Shown piece after piece: positions 22,777-32,143 of a DNA stretch of 32,143 nucleotides. The notes under the pieces are model-generated. The model was not told where the DNA came from and ran no database searches. It was given only the letters and a program-made list of their open reading frames with translations. The stretch lies in the NCBI GenBank assembly GCA_003278225.1, contig QCGC01000013.1, positions 1-32,143 on the forward strand, given 5' to 3'. The position numbers and the translations under genes are program-made. Source of the DNA: Prochlorococcus sp. AG-363-P01 (lineage in GTDB: Bacteria; Cyanobacteriota; Cyanobacteriia; PCC-6307; Cyanobiaceae). Position 1 is the first letter of the stretch, and each line of letters starts with the position of its first letter.

Positions 22777-23412
22777 CTATGGGATTAGAGCAATCCACGA
22801 GAATGCAAATCCCACCCCTATCCAAATACCTGCAAACACATTGCGACTATTAATGGTAAGAGTATTGGTCACTTTCCTAGAAGCTGCTGTTACAAGTAAA
22901 AGTAAGGATCCTTGTGCAAGAAGAAGACCAAAAAAATACCCTATAAGAGGTGAAGGTTCAGCACCAACAATTGTGCTCCCCAATAAGTAACCGTGTAAAG
23001 CAAACATTGGCAAGAGCCATTTTGAGCTCAAAAGATCGAGAACAATTAAGCCTTCAATAGCTAAGGATAAAGAGACAAATGCTTCTGCCCAGGAAGCTAA
23101 GAAATCAGGTAAAGGCTGCAACTGTACTAATGCACTACCTGCCAAACCAACACCCAAAAGAGGCAATATCCATCTCTTAGTTCTTTTGATACCCACAAGG
23201 CCGATACCTAGCATAAAAAGTAAATGATCTGGGCCTAACAATGGATGTCCAATTCCGCTAACCAGAGCTTGCCAAACTGACAGATCAGAACTGTCCCCCA
23301 TTCCAAAGGGATGATGAGCCAAGACTGGTGAATCCGCTAAAAAAGTAAGTAAAAAAAAGAATGGAACTAAAGCTGCAAAAAAACGATTAGACACTGAGAA
23401 GGGAAACCTCAT
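22777..23412 (-). CDS. hupE: HupE/UreJ family metal permease, probable cobalt importer
   Basis: 211 residues. A cleavable signal (to about residue 32, ...DSPVLA) is followed by a His-rich mature start HHPFG and six to seven membrane helices. The family motif HPLLGPDHLLFMLGIG (about residues 56-71) carries the His, Asp and His that bind the metal. HupE/UreJ proteins carry Ni2+ or Co2+; the cobalamin riboswitch just upstream points to cobalt for B12 synthesis. An AGGAT-like ribosome site lies about 10 bases before the ATG. No partner gene follows. Confidence 0.88.
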   Translation of the reverse strand: MRFPFSVSNRFFAALVPFFFLLTFLADSPVLAHHPFGMGDSSDLSVWQALVSGIGHPLLGPDHLLFMLGIGLVGIKRTKRWILPLLGVGLAGSALVQLQPLPDFLASWAEAFVSLSLAIEGLIVLDLLSSKWLLPMFALHGYLLGSTIVGAEPSPLIGYFFGLLLAQGSLLLLVTAASRKVTNTLTINSRNVFAGIWIGVGFAFSWIALIP

Positions 23413-23437
23413 AAATCGATCCTCGTCGAATTGTGAA

Positions 23438-23560
23438 TAAGGCGGGCGTTCTGACTGATATCGATGAATGTCGATACTTCACAGCTGCGGGACAGCAGCG
23501 GACTTTCACCGCTTTTCCCCATTACCTCCAATGGGTGTTCTCCATTGAAACCTTTTAATA
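23438..23560 (-). promoter_or_regulatory. Cobalamin (AdoCbl) riboswitch
   Basis: On the minus strand the conserved core is present in order: hairpin CAATGG/CCATTG, then GGGGAAAAGCGGTGAAAG, TCCGCTGCTGTCCCGCAG (B12-box region) and CTGTGA, a variable hairpin, and AGTCAGAACGCCCGCC at the 3' side. It ends about 25 bases before the hupE start. No T-run follows, so control is more likely at translation than by termination. With cobalamin bound, cobalt uptake should be shut off. Outer borders are estimated. Confidence 0.93.
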
Positions 23561-23820
23561 AAGAGTCTAATCTCTTTGATACCCTGCTTGCTTAAAAAGG
23601 TTCGGACTCAGTTTTATTATGAAAATTAAAGCAAATATAGCAACTGAAACCTAATAATTACAATGAATCTGAATTGGCAAGTTACCAGTACTTTGACCAG
23701 TCAAATTCTCAGTTATTCTTTTACCATTTTAATGAATCCAAAAAAGAATTCCACCGGTATAAAAGTGGTATATTAGAAAAATTGATCCTTCAAAATCCTT
23801 CCAGCACAGTGGATCTGGAG

Positions 23821-25077
23821 TTACGTTGTATAATCGGCATTAATCCTTACATATTGATCTGATAAATCACACCCCCAACAAATGGCTGCACCTTGACCAT
23901 TGCCTATCTCCAAACGAATTGATATTGAATCATTTTTCAAATAAGTACCCGCTCTTTGTTTTCTCATGTAATCAGAAATGACCTTAGGATCAAATTCCAA
24001 AAGATCTCCTTGTTGAATTAACTGATAAGAACCAATCCAAAGGGAAAGTTCATTAGGAAGAAAATCAACACCTGCTCTACCTGCTGCTGCAATAATTCGA
24101 CCCCAATTTGGATCACAACCATGTATCGCCGTTTTTACTAAAGAAGAGCTGCAAATAGTACGAGCAATAGTTCTAGCAGCGACATCATCAAAAGCACCTA
24201 TTACTTCCACTTCTAATAAACAATTAGCACCTTCCCCATCTCTGGCAATCGACTTTGCAAGATGGTCTGCGACTTTTTTCAAACCGACTTCCAAAATATC
24301 TATATGTTGCTTATCAAGTGGTGGGCCAGCAGCGAAAGCAAGACACGCATCATTTGTGCTGGTATCTCCATCAACACTTATAGAGTTAAAAGAGCTTTCA
24401 ACTACTCTGTGCACCATTGGTATCCAAACATCAGCAGGTAGACCTACATCACAACTTATATAAGCGAGCATTGTTGCCATATTTGGATGAATCATCCCTG
24501 ACCCTTTTGCCATACCAGCAATACGAAGACGTTGACCATCTAAATAAGTTTCAAAAGCAACTTGCTTCTCGACAAGATCAGTGGTCAGAATTGCATTAGC
24601 TGCGGCAAATCCTCCTTCATGACTCAGATCTTCAACTAACATGTCTAAGCCACAAATTAAACGCTCAATAGGAATTGGTAAGCCAATTACACCAGTAGAG
24701 CAAATTAAAATTTCATCTTCCAGCAGGCCCAATCGATCAGCTAAAGCCTTGGTTGCCCTCAAACTATCAAGCAAGCCACGCTCTCCTGTACAAGCATTCG
24801 CTTGTCCTGAATTAATTAGAACAGCTCTTGCTTTGCCTGAATTCTTTTTAAGACGATCAATACAAATATCAATACAAGAAGCTCGTACTAACGATTTAGT
24901 AAATGTTCCAGCACACACAGCACCTTCTGGTGCTACTAATAAAGCCAAGTCTGGCTTGCCTGAAGGTTTTAAACCTGCTTTAATTCCAGACGCCTTAAAC
25001 CCATTAGGCATAGTGATACCCCCAGGAATAGAAGACCACAAAGAATTAAACGAAAGGTTCAAATTTTTCAAAAGCAA
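23821..25077 (-). CDS. argJ: Bifunctional ornithine acetyltransferase / N-acetylglutamate synthase
   Basis: Up to 418 residues from TTG at 25077; a later TTG at 25059 (NLSFNSLW) is also possible and no ATG fits. ArgJ moves the acetyl group from N-acetylornithine to glutamate, closing the acetyl cycle of arginine synthesis. The self-cleavage site is 'KGSGMIHPNMATMLAYISCD', with Thr202 as the catalytic N-terminal nucleophile of the beta chain. 'PNWGRIIAAAGRAG' near the C terminus is also typical. The gene is divergent from coaE with at most 23 bases between, so their promoters must overlap or lie inside the neighbour. Confidence 0.96.
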   Translation of the reverse strand: MLLKNLNLSFNSLWSSIPGGITMPNGFKASGIKAGLKPSGKPDLALLVAPEGAVCAGTFTKSLVRASCIDICIDRLKKNSGKARAVLINSGQANACTGERGLLDSLRATKALADRLGLLEDEILICSTGVIGLPIPIERLICGLDMLVEDLSHEGGFAAANAILTTDLVEKQVAFETYLDGQRLRIAGMAKGSGMIHPNMATMLAYISCDVGLPADVWIPMVHRVVESSFNSISVDGDTSTNDACLAFAAGPPLDKQHIDILEVGLKKVADHLAKSIARDGEGANCLLEVEVIGAFDDVAARTIARTICSSSLVKTAIHGCDPNWGRIIAAAGRAGVDFLPNELSLWIGSYQLIQQGDLLEFDPKVISDYMRKQRAGTYLKNDSISIRLEIGNGQGAAICWGCDLSDQYVRINADYTT

Positions 25078-25100
25078 GAGAGCATCTCCTATCCTCCATT

Positions 25101-25739
25101 ATGAGCAATGAAAACCAAAATCCAATTTACTCAAGCCGTTGGAATGGAGCTCAACGCCGGATTGGTATAACAGGAGGCATTGCAAGTGGGAAAAGTAGTG
25201 TCGGAGCATTTTTAAAAGAAAATAAAGGTATACCGCTACTCGATGCAGATATATATGCTCATGAAGCTTTAGAGCCTAACCAAATAGCCACGACCGCTGT
25301 AATTAAGCGCTACGGCCAAAAAGTAACTGATCAAATACAAGATCAACCACCAGCACTGAACAGATCACTCTTAGGTAAAATTATCTTTTCCAGCTGTAAG
25401 GAGCGTTTATGGCTAGAAGAGCTAATACATCCAATCGTCGAAAAACGATTTCAAAAAGAGCTGGCTAACAAGAAAAATCTATCAAAAGTAGCCCTGATAA
25501 TTCCTTTACTTTTTGAAGCCGAGTTAACAAGTCTATGTAGTGAAATCTGGGTCGTTAAATGCAACTTAAATCAACAGTATGAAAGACTTTTCAAAAGAGA
25601 TGGCTTAAATAAAATTGAAGCCAAGCAAAGAATTGAAGCCCAGTGGCCTTTAGAAAAAAAGCTATGCCTCGCTGATGTAGTCATTGACAATAGTGGAGGG
25701 TTTAGGGAGTGGGAAGATCAGATCAATAGTCTCTTTTGA
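25101..25739 (+). CDS. coaE: Dephospho-CoA kinase
   Basis: 212 residues with P-loop GITGGIASGKSS (about residues 22-33), the substrate block 'GIPLLDADIYAHE', 'LIHPIVEKRF' and 'VALIIPLLFEAEL'. It phosphorylates the 3'-hydroxyl of dephospho-CoA in the last step of coenzyme A synthesis. The first 20 residues are an extension before the usual start of the kinase fold; the ATG at 25101 is the first in frame. It is divergent from argJ and ends 6 bases before the convergent gatB. Confidence 0.96.
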   Translation: MSNENQNPIYSSRWNGAQRRIGITGGIASGKSSVGAFLKENKGIPLLDADIYAHEALEPNQIATTAVIKRYGQKVTDQIQDQPPALNRSLLGKIIFSSCKERLWLEELIHPIVEKRFQKELANKKNLSKVALIIPLLFEAELTSLCSEIWVVKCNLNQQYERLFKRDGLNKIEAKQRIEAQWPLEKKLCLADVVIDNSGGFREWEDQINSLF

Positions 25740-25745
25740 ACATAA

Positions 25746-27221
25746 CTAACCTTGGAGCTTCTTACTAAGAATTTGATTAGCCAACTTAGGATCAGCCTTA
25801 CCACCTGTTTGCTTCATCAGTTGACCAACAAAAAAACCTTGAAGTTTTTTCTTACCATCTCTAAAAGCCTTTACTTCATCGGGATAGTGAGCAAGTAACT
25901 GATCTACTATCAAACTAATCTTTTCAGGGTCACTAATCATTCCTAAACCACGCTCATCCACAATCACTTGTGGTGAACCACCTTTACTAAGTAACTCCGG
26001 CAAAATTTCCTTAGCAATCTTCCCACTTATCTTTCCATCCTCAATCATTTGAATCATTTCAGCCAACTCTTCAGGCCGAAACGGCAATTGTGCATAAGTA
26101 AATTTATTTGCATTTACATAAGCTGCAAGATCTCCAGTAATCCAATTCGATGCTGCTTTGGGATCTACTCCTGCTAATACAACTTTCTCAAAATAATTAG
26201 CCATTGATAATTCATCAGTCAATACTCGCGCGTCATAAGAAGAGAGGCCTAATTCATCAACATAACGATGCCGCTTAGCTGCTGGAAGCTCTGGTAATTC
26301 ATCATGCCAACCTTGGAGAGTTTCTTTACTAACTTCAATAGGTCCTAAGTCTGGATCAGGGAAATATCTATAATCACTACTACCTTCTTTTGAGCGCATA
26401 CTCTTTGTAAGTTGCTTACTTTCATCCCAAAGACGAGTTTCTTGCATAACAATTTCACCAGACTCATATGCAATTATTTGGCGTTGTATCTCATACTCAC
26501 AAGCCTTCTGTATAGCAGAGAATGAATTCATATTCTTTATCTCAACCTTTGTCCCAAAAGGAGCATCAGGTCCACGTCTTACAGAAATATTGACATCACA
26601 ACGCAAAGACCCCTCCTGCATGTTGCCATCAGAAACTCCTAAATACCGCATAATTCGACGAATCTCAGAGGCATACTCTGCAGCCTCTCTACCAGTTCGT
26701 AAATCTGGCTTACTAACAATTTCCGCCAATGCAATGCCTGCTCGGTTGTAATCAACTAGTGAATATGTAGAGCCTGCTAGACGGTCACTGCCTGCATGAA
26801 CCAATTTCCCTGCATCCTCTTCCATATGAAGACGTTCTATACCAACTCTTTTTAAGTAAGTTTCTTTGCCCTTCTCTGCAATCTCGACTTCTATCCATCC
26901 CTCTTCAGCAATTGGTTCATCAAACTGTGAAATCTGATAATTCTTAGGTAAATCAGGATAAAAATATTGTTTTCTATCAAATTTACTGTGCTTAGCAATA
27001 TTCAAGTTGAGTGCCATCGCAGCCTTAACTGCATATTCAAGAACCTTCTGATTCAGCACCGGAAGAGTTCCAGGCAGTCCACAAACTACTGGATCAATAT
27101 GTGTATTAGGGGCATCACCAAAAACTGTAGAGGCTGAAGTAAATATCTTACTGGCCGTGCCAAGTTGTACATGGGTCTCCAAACCAATCACGGATTCCCA
27201 AGCTGACTCAGTGTTTAACAT
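25746..27221 (-). CDS. gatB: Asp-tRNA(Asn)/Glu-tRNA(Gln) amidotransferase subunit B
   Basis: 491 residues from ATG at 27221 (a GTG at 27224 precedes it directly). Motifs: 'GLETHVQLGTASKIF' at the start, 'SLVDYNRAGIALAEIVS', 'MQEGSLRCDVNISVR', and a C-terminal helical YqeY-like domain that binds the tRNA. With GatA and GatC it turns Glu-tRNA(Gln) into Gln-tRNA(Gln), as cyanobacteria lack glutaminyl-tRNA synthetase. Length is normal. It is convergent with coaE and divergent from thiO; gatA and gatC are elsewhere. Confidence 0.97.
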   Translation of the reverse strand: MLNTESAWESVIGLETHVQLGTASKIFTSASTVFGDAPNTHIDPVVCGLPGTLPVLNQKVLEYAVKAAMALNLNIAKHSKFDRKQYFYPDLPKNYQISQFDEPIAEEGWIEVEIAEKGKETYLKRVGIERLHMEEDAGKLVHAGSDRLAGSTYSLVDYNRAGIALAEIVSKPDLRTGREAAEYASEIRRIMRYLGVSDGNMQEGSLRCDVNISVRRGPDAPFGTKVEIKNMNSFSAIQKACEYEIQRQIIAYESGEIVMQETRLWDESKQLTKSMRSKEGSSDYRYFPDPDLGPIEVSKETLQGWHDELPELPAAKRHRYVDELGLSSYDARVLTDELSMANYFEKVVLAGVDPKAASNWITGDLAAYVNANKFTYAQLPFRPEELAEMIQMIEDGKISGKIAKEILPELLSKGGSPQVIVDERGLGMISDPEKISLIVDQLLAHYPDEVKAFRDGKKKLQGFFVGQLMKQTGGKADPKLANQILSKKLQG

Positions 27222-27319
27222 CACAATACAAATAGATTTACAAATCCTATGGAATAATCTGCCAACGACATTGGAGAAGCTGAACTAAAACATTAATAGA
27301 AAGTATAAAAGCTAAATCG

Positions 27320-28429
27320 ATGACATCTCCAGCGTCCAGGCCATTACTAATAATTGGTGGTGGACTCATGGGGTTGGCCATTGCTCATGAATTAGCCAAA
27401 AAAGGGCGTCCTATTGAAGTCCTTAGCCGAAGAAGAAGTGAAGCAGCAGGTTTTGTTGCAGCAGGGATGCTGGCACCTCATGCCGAAGGCTTAAAAGACC
27501 ATCTTTTCCAGCTTGGACAATTCAGCCTAGAGCAAATCCCAAAGTGGGTTCAAACAATTGAAGAAGATAGTGGAATTAATTGCAGACTAAAAAATTGTGG
27601 GATAGTGGTGCCATTTTGCTCCCAAGAAACTAGGGATCATTACCCAACAGCAAGGTATGGTCTTAAACTCAATCGTAAAGAATTAGAGGCTGAAGTACCT
27701 GGTATTTCTGCACACTGGAATACCGCTTTATTGTTCAATCAGGATGGCCAAATCGACAATCGTCGTCGACTCATGCGAGCCCTAGAAAAAGCATGCGTAT
27801 CGCTAGGGGTTCACTTTCAAGAAGGAGTAGAAGTGCTTGATGTGCTTCACGAAGAAAAAACGATAAAAGGAGTATCTATCCGCAAAGCTAATGGAGAAGT
27901 AGAAATACGGAGTTGTGAAGAAGCTGTTCTATGTAGTGGTGCTTGGAGTAAGCAAATTTTGAAAGCAATACCAATTTTTCCAGTAAAAGGACAAATGATG
28001 TCTCTTCAAGGACCTAAAGGAGCTCTTAAAAGGATCGTTTTTGGACCAGGAACATACATGGTTCCAAGGGAAGACGGTTTAACCGTAATCGGAGCCACTA
28101 GTGAAAGAGAAGCAGGTTTTGATGAAGGATTAACTCCCTCTGGCCAACAAGAATTACACCAAGGTATAGATGCACTCATACCATCGGCAAATAGATGGCC
28201 CCAAATGGAAAGGTGGTGGGGTTTTAGACCTTGTACTCCTGATGAAGGGCCAATATTAGGTGATTCTCTTCTGCAAGGACTTTGGCTAGCCACAGGTCAT
28301 CACAGAAATGGTGTTCTACTCGCTGCAATTACAGCAAAATTACTCGCAAAGTGCATCTATAAAAACTCTTTAAATCAGGAAGAAAAGAAACTCCTTAGCA
28401 AGTTCAGTTGGAAGCGATTTAATTTTTAA
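27320..28429 (+). CDS. thiO: Glycine oxidase ThiO (FAD-dependent)
   Basis: 369 residues. The N terminus has the dinucleotide-binding GGGLMGLAIAHELA motif, 'AAGMLAPHAEG' follows (FAD contact), then 'FPVKGQMMSLQGP' and the C-terminal 'TGHHRNGVLLAAITAK' block, all as in ThiO-type amine oxidases. It oxidises glycine to the imine that forms the thiazole ring of thiamine. Single-function, without the ThiG fusion found in many cyanobacteria. The start at 27320 is an ATG. It is divergent from gatB with about 98 bases between. Confidence 0.92.
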   Translation: MTSPASRPLLIIGGGLMGLAIAHELAKKGRPIEVLSRRRSEAAGFVAAGMLAPHAEGLKDHLFQLGQFSLEQIPKWVQTIEEDSGINCRLKNCGIVVPFCSQETRDHYPTARYGLKLNRKELEAEVPGISAHWNTALLFNQDGQIDNRRRLMRALEKACVSLGVHFQEGVEVLDVLHEEKTIKGVSIRKANGEVEIRSCEEAVLCSGAWSKQILKAIPIFPVKGQMMSLQGPKGALKRIVFGPGTYMVPREDGLTVIGATSEREAGFDEGLTPSGQQELHQGIDALIPSANRWPQMERWWGFRPCTPDEGPILGDSLLQGLWLATGHHRNGVLLAAITAKLLAKCIYKNSLNQEEKKLLSKFSWKRFNF

Positions 28430-28513
28430 AGTATATTATTAATTGAACAATATTAATGACTGTTTAAACTATTAACCCATTCAAATAAATCTAAATCCAA
28501 GACAATCCAAAAA

Positions 28514-28972
28514 TTAGCTTTCCACCCGCCAAGTTTCATCAGAAGGAACCCACTCATTAATCTCTGAAGAGTCAAACCAAAGTCCTATCTCAAAAGCTGC
28601 TGTTTCCAAACCATCAGAACCGTGAATTACATTCCGACCAATATTAATTGCTAAATCACCACGAATAGTTCCTGGATTTGCTTCTAAAGGTTTTGTAGCT
28701 CCTATCAGATTACGTGCACTAGCAATAACACCATCCCCTTCCCAAACCATTGCTACCACAGGACCACTTGAAATAAAATCAACCAAAGTTTTAAAGAAAG
28801 GTCGTTCTCGATGAACACCATAATGCTTTTCAGCTAATTCACGGCTAGGAATAAGCTGCTTCAAAGCAACTAATTTGAATCCTTTTCGTTCAAAACGGCC
28901 CACAATCTCTCCGATCAAGCCCCTTTGTACACCATCTGGCTTGATGGCAAGAAAAGTTCTTTCAGTCACCAT
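28514..28972 (-). CDS. ndk: Nucleoside diphosphate kinase
   Basis: 152 residues. The catalytic histidine is His117 in 'NVIHGSDG'; '[18 protein letters not shown]' at the start and '[11 protein letters not shown]' are family hallmarks. It passes the gamma phosphate between nucleoside triphosphates and diphosphates. Length and motifs are normal. It is divergent from speA and convergent with thiO. Confidence 0.97.
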   Translation of the reverse strand: MVTERTFLAIKPDGVQRGLIGEIVGRFERKGFKLVALKQLIPSRELAEKHYGVHRERPFFKTLVDFISSGPVVAMVWEGDGVIASARNLIGATKPLEANPGTIRGDLAINIGRNVIHGSDGLETAAFEIGLWFDSSEINEWVPSDETWRVES

Positions 28973-29120
28973 GAAACAAGCAAATAATCATTAAGCCATA
29001 GTCATCCTAAAACGGCCTGCTTGGCAAGTGATATAGATCAACTCAAGCAAAGTCACCTTATTTCATCTGATTACCCTAAAGTTCTAAAAATTCACTAACA
29101 ATGCTCACACGCTTTAGGCC

Positions 29121-31064
29121 TTGAATCAAGCCAATCAACCTTCCACAAAAAACAATTGGACTGTCGTCGACAGCACAAATTTATATGGTCTTAATCGTTG
29201 GGGAGCCGACTATTTCTCTATAAACCAAAAAGGACATATCACTGTCAGTCCAAAAAGAGAAGAAGATTCGAGCCTGGATCTAATGGAGCTAGTGAAAGAA
29301 TTAGAAGATCGAAATCTAACACTTCCTTTATTAATTAGATTTGACGATATTCTTGAAGACCGATTAAGGCAACTACATCAATCCTTTGAAAAGGCTATCA
29401 ATCAATACAACTATAAAGGTCGATACCAGGGCGTGTTTCCCGTGAAATGCAATCAACATCGTCATGTTGTTGAAGAATTGATGACTTGTGGCCGTCGCTG
29501 GAATTTTGGATTAGAAGCTGGAAGCAAAGCAGAGCTACTAATCGCTTTATCATTAGTCGAAGATTCAAAAGCTTTGCTTATATGCAATGGCTATAAAGAC
29601 CAAAGCTATATTGAAACCACAATCCTCGCGAGACAACTAGGACGTCAACCAATAGTAGTTATTGAACAAGCAGATGAAGTTGAGAGAATTATTACTGCAA
29701 GTAATGAATTAGGTGCAGCACCACTCATTGGGCTAAGGGCAAAACTTTCCAGTCGGAGTAGTGGACGCTGGGGAAATTCCATAGGAGAGAATGCAAAATT
29801 TGGTTTATCTATACCTGAAATTCTTAGAACAGTAGAAAAACTACGTAATGCAAATTTATTAAATGATCTTCGGTTGCTTCATTTCCACGTTGGTAGTCAA
29901 ATCAATGACATAGCAATACTTAAAGACGCTCTTCAAGAAGCAGGGCAGATCTACGTAGAGTTACATCGCCTCGGAGCGCCAATGGGACACCTAGACGTTG
30001 GTGGTGGACTAGGAGTTGACTACGATGGAAGTCAAAGAGCAACAGAAGCTTCTACTAATTATTCTCTCCAAAACTACGCAAATGATGTGGTCGCAACAAT
30101 CAAAGAATGCTGTGAGTTTAACAACATTCAAATGCCCATTTTAATTAGCGAAAGCGGTCGAGCTATAGCTAGTCACTTCTCAATTTTAGTTTTCAATACA
30201 TTAGGAACAAGCACCATACCAGAAAAAGTACCTCCTAATACAGGGCAAGAATCCCTAATCATTCGCAACTTACGAGAGACATTAGCAAATATCAAACAAA
30301 TTCCAGAAAACTCATCTATAGACAGCTCAAAGCTTCAAGAAGCATGGAATGATACTCTTAAGTTTAAAGAAGATGCACTTAATGCATTTCGCCTTGGATA
30401 TCTTAAGATAACAGAACGAAGTGTTGCTGAAGAGTTGACTTGGAGTTCTGCAATGGAGCTCTCTAAACGTCTAGAATATTGTGACGTTATTCCAGAAGGA
30501 CTCACAGCATTACATACAAATCTATCAAAAACGTATTACGCCAATTTATCAATATTCCGATCAGCTCCAGACACTTGGGCAATCAATCAACTCTTCCCAA
30601 TTATGCCAATACATCGTCTTGACGAGAAGCCAACCCAACTAGGGCATTTTGCCGATCTGACATGTGACTCTGATGGAAAACTAGCAAGATTTATCAATAG
30701 TGGAGAAGTTAAGCAACTACTTGAACTACATCCAATAAAGCCTAATGAGAAATACGTGATTGGTATGTTTCTAGGAGGTGCTTACCAAGAAGTAATGGGG
30801 AATCTTCACAACTTATTTGGAAGCACAAACTCGGTACACATTAGAGTAACTTCTGATAGAGGGTACAGATTGGATCACGTAGTCAGGGGGGATACAAAAT
30901 CAGATGTGCTGCAAGCGATGGAGCATGATCCTGAAGAACTACTTGAGCGACTCCGTATCGCAAGTGAAAAAGCCATTCAGAATCGAAAGTTAAAAATTAG
31001 TGATGCCAGTCGACTTATAGATCATATTGAAACCAGTCTCCGAAAGAGTACTTACCTAACATAA
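29121..31064 (+). CDS. speA: Biosynthetic arginine decarboxylase
   Basis: 647 residues from TTG at 29121; an in-frame TAG lies two codons before and no ATG occurs until about residue 54, so this rare start is well supported. It converts arginine to agmatine, the first step of the polyamine route from arginine. The PLP lysine is in 'GVFPVKCNQ' (residues about 105-113); 'HFHVGSQIND', 'LDVGGGLGVDYDGS' and 'SESGRAIASHF' are the other PLP-site blocks of the alanine-racemase-type fold. Length is typical of SpeA. It is convergent with alaS, 6 bases apart. Confidence 0.96.
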   Translation: MNQANQPSTKNNWTVVDSTNLYGLNRWGADYFSINQKGHITVSPKREEDSSLDLMELVKELEDRNLTLPLLIRFDDILEDRLRQLHQSFEKAINQYNYKGRYQGVFPVKCNQHRHVVEELMTCGRRWNFGLEAGSKAELLIALSLVEDSKALLICNGYKDQSYIETTILARQLGRQPIVVIEQADEVERIITASNELGAAPLIGLRAKLSSRSSGRWGNSIGENAKFGLSIPEILRTVEKLRNANLLNDLRLLHFHVGSQINDIAILKDALQEAGQIYVELHRLGAPMGHLDVGGGLGVDYDGSQRATEASTNYSLQNYANDVVATIKECCEFNNIQMPILISESGRAIASHFSILVFNTLGTSTIPEKVPPNTGQESLIIRNLRETLANIKQIPENSSIDSSKLQEAWNDTLKFKEDALNAFRLGYLKITERSVAEELTWSSAMELSKRLEYCDVIPEGLTALHTNLSKTYYANLSIFRSAPDTWAINQLFPIMPIHRLDEKPTQLGHFADLTCDSDGKLARFINSGEVKQLLELHPIKPNEKYVIGMFLGGAYQEVMGNLHNLFGSTNSVHIRVTSDRGYRLDHVVRGDTKSDVLQAMEHDPEELLERLRIASEKAIQNRKLKISDASRLIDHIETSLRKSTYLT

Positions 31065-31070
31065 TTAAAA

Positions 31071-32143
31071 TCAAGATAAAGCAGAAGTTAATTGCTCATA
31101 TGCAAAAGTTAATGCAGCATCTAATGCCTTAGCATCACGTCCTCCAGCCTGAGCCAAATTCGGTCTCCCACCGCCACCACCACCACAAAGTTTTGCTATA
31201 GATCCAACAAATTCACCTGCCTTTAAACCACTCGAAACGACTTCAGATCCAAAAGCAGCCACAAAAATAACTTTATTTTGATCATTAGGATCTGGCATTC
31301 CACCAAGAATTACTGCTGAATTTGTACCTAACTGATCGACCAACTCCTTCACTGCACCTTGAAGTGCCACTCCATCAATTCCATCTAAACGTTCTACAAC
31401 ATATTGACTACTACCAATAGGGATGACTTTACTAGATAATGTTAAAACCTTTTGAATAGCTAAATCATAATGGGCTTTATCAAGAGCCTTGATTGTCGAT
31501 TTAAACTCATCTTGAAGAGCTAAAACCCGATCAACTATTTCAGGAGTTTGCACCTTCAAATGCTCTCCAAGTTGCTTAACTACAAAATCTCTCTCTTTGA
31601 AATAATCTAAAGCTGCTGGGCCTGCAACAGCTTCGATTCTACGAATACCAGCAGCTATTCCACTTTCTGAAATAACTTTAAAAAAACCTATCTCAAGAGT
31701 ATTAGCAACATGTGTACCGCCACACAATTCCATAGATACACCAGGTACATCTACAACACGAACAAATTGTCCATATTTCTCACCAAACATCGCAACAGCC
31801 CCTAAATCCTTAGCATCCACAAATGTCATCTCCTGAACTTTCAAAGAATGAGCTTCCACAATCCAACAATTTATAAGCTCTTCAATCTGGTTTAATTCAA
31901 CAGGAGTAATCGCACGTGGGCAATAAAAATCAAATCGTAAGTGATTAAAATCAACTAACGATCCAGCTTGCCTAATCTCTGCATCAATTACCTCTTTTAA
32001 AGCCGCTTGTAAAAGATGTGTAGACGTATGATGTACCTGAGCTCTCCGACGAAAAGTATTATCTACTTGACTATGAACTACATCACCAATCTTCAACGTG
32101 CCATGCTTAATACAACCACTATGAACAAAAACATTTTTATTAC
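31071..32143 (-). CDS. alaS: Alanyl-tRNA synthetase, C-terminal part (5' end outside window)
   Basis: The frame is open to the right edge, so the catalytic N-terminal half is missing; the TTG at 32096 is internal. The visible 357 residues hold the editing domain with its zinc ligands (HTSTHLLQAAL and CGGTHV), the 'GSLVDFNHLRFDF' strand, a helical linker, and the C-Ala domain with 'LCGGGGGGRPNLAQAGG' that helps tRNA binding. The editing domain removes Ser and Gly from tRNA-Ala. Nothing unusual is seen in this part. Confidence 0.96.
   Translation of the reverse strand, partial: NKNVFVHSGCIKHGTLKIGDVVHSQVDNTFRRRAQVHHTSTHLLQAALKEVIDAEIRQAGSLVDFNHLRFDFYCPRAITPVELNQIEELINCWIVEAHSLKVQEMTFVDAKDLGAVAMFGEKYGQFVRVVDVPGVSMELCGGTHVANTLEIGFFKVISESGIAAGIRRIEAVAGPAALDYFKERDFVVKQLGEHLKVQTPEIVDRVLALQDEFKSTIKALDKAHYDLAIQKVLTLSSKVIPIGSSQYVVERLDGIDGVALQGAVKELVDQLGTNSAVILGGMPDPNDQNKVIFVAAFGSEVVSSGLKAGEFVGSIAKLCGGGGGGRPNLAQAGGRDAKALDAALTFAYEQLTSALS

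Noticed and set aside
23674-23862. 62-codon plus-strand frame from TTG
   Set aside because: It overlaps the 3' end of argJ antisense and has only a TTG start. Its composition is protein-like, so it could be revisited, but I cannot support it.

Overview
The window comes from an AT-rich marine picocyanobacterium, most likely a low-light-type Prochlorococcus or a close relative. The marks are psbX beside ycf66, a small high-light-inducible (Hli) protein, acsF (aerobic chlorophyll cyclase), a circularly permuted two-piece tmRNA gene, a Yfr1-type small RNA, very short intergenic spaces and compact housekeeping genes. I see no insertion sequence, prophage or CRISPR array. Strain-level naming is inference.

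Layout. 1-2210 (+): the 3' part of a fused ABC transporter, then hli. 2224-4443 (-): psbX, ycf66 and two small lipoproteins with beta-propeller-like repeats, tightly spaced. 4519-6433: ycf19/yggT (+), accC (-) with a perfect hairpin against its start codon, and tRNA-Leu(GAG) (+). 6478-7752 (+): an LpxB-like glycosyltransferase. 7774-12959 (-): a PRC-barrel protein, smc and a small protein resembling the LigD phosphoesterase domain. 13251-13382 (-): a 43-residue membrane peptide with an LPTTG motif. 13602-14452 (+): a YqjD/YqjE-like pair. 14449-15582 (-): an RlmL-type methyltransferase. 15657-18160 is poor in proteins and rich in RNA: permuted ssrA, paired DnaA-box-like repeats, two apparently frameshifted small genes, Yfr1 with its own promoter and terminator, an unassigned structured element at 16926-17062 and a 48-residue membrane protein. 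18165-20142: acsF facing an FdC2/Fed7-like ferredoxin, then a conserved-looking unknown. 20227-22776 holds only small unknowns. 22777-23560 (-): a HupE-type metal permease behind a cobalamin riboswitch. 23821-32143: argJ, coaE, gatB, thiO, ndk, speA and the 3' part of alaS on alternating strands.

How the genes work together. Photosynthesis and pigment functions (hli, psbX, ycf66, acsF with its ferredoxin) are interleaved with chromosome maintenance (smc, PRC-barrel protein), translation (tRNA-Leu, alaS, gatB, ssrA, the rRNA methyltransferase) and core metabolism (accC, argJ, coaE, thiO, ndk, speA). Cobalt uptake by HupE under B12 control would supply cobalamin synthesis. The most unusual part is 15.6-18.2 kb, where at least two, perhaps three, RNA genes sit among decayed small ORFs.

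Many starts here are TTG or GTG, so some 5' ends are uncertain. All family names come from reading motifs; no database search was run.
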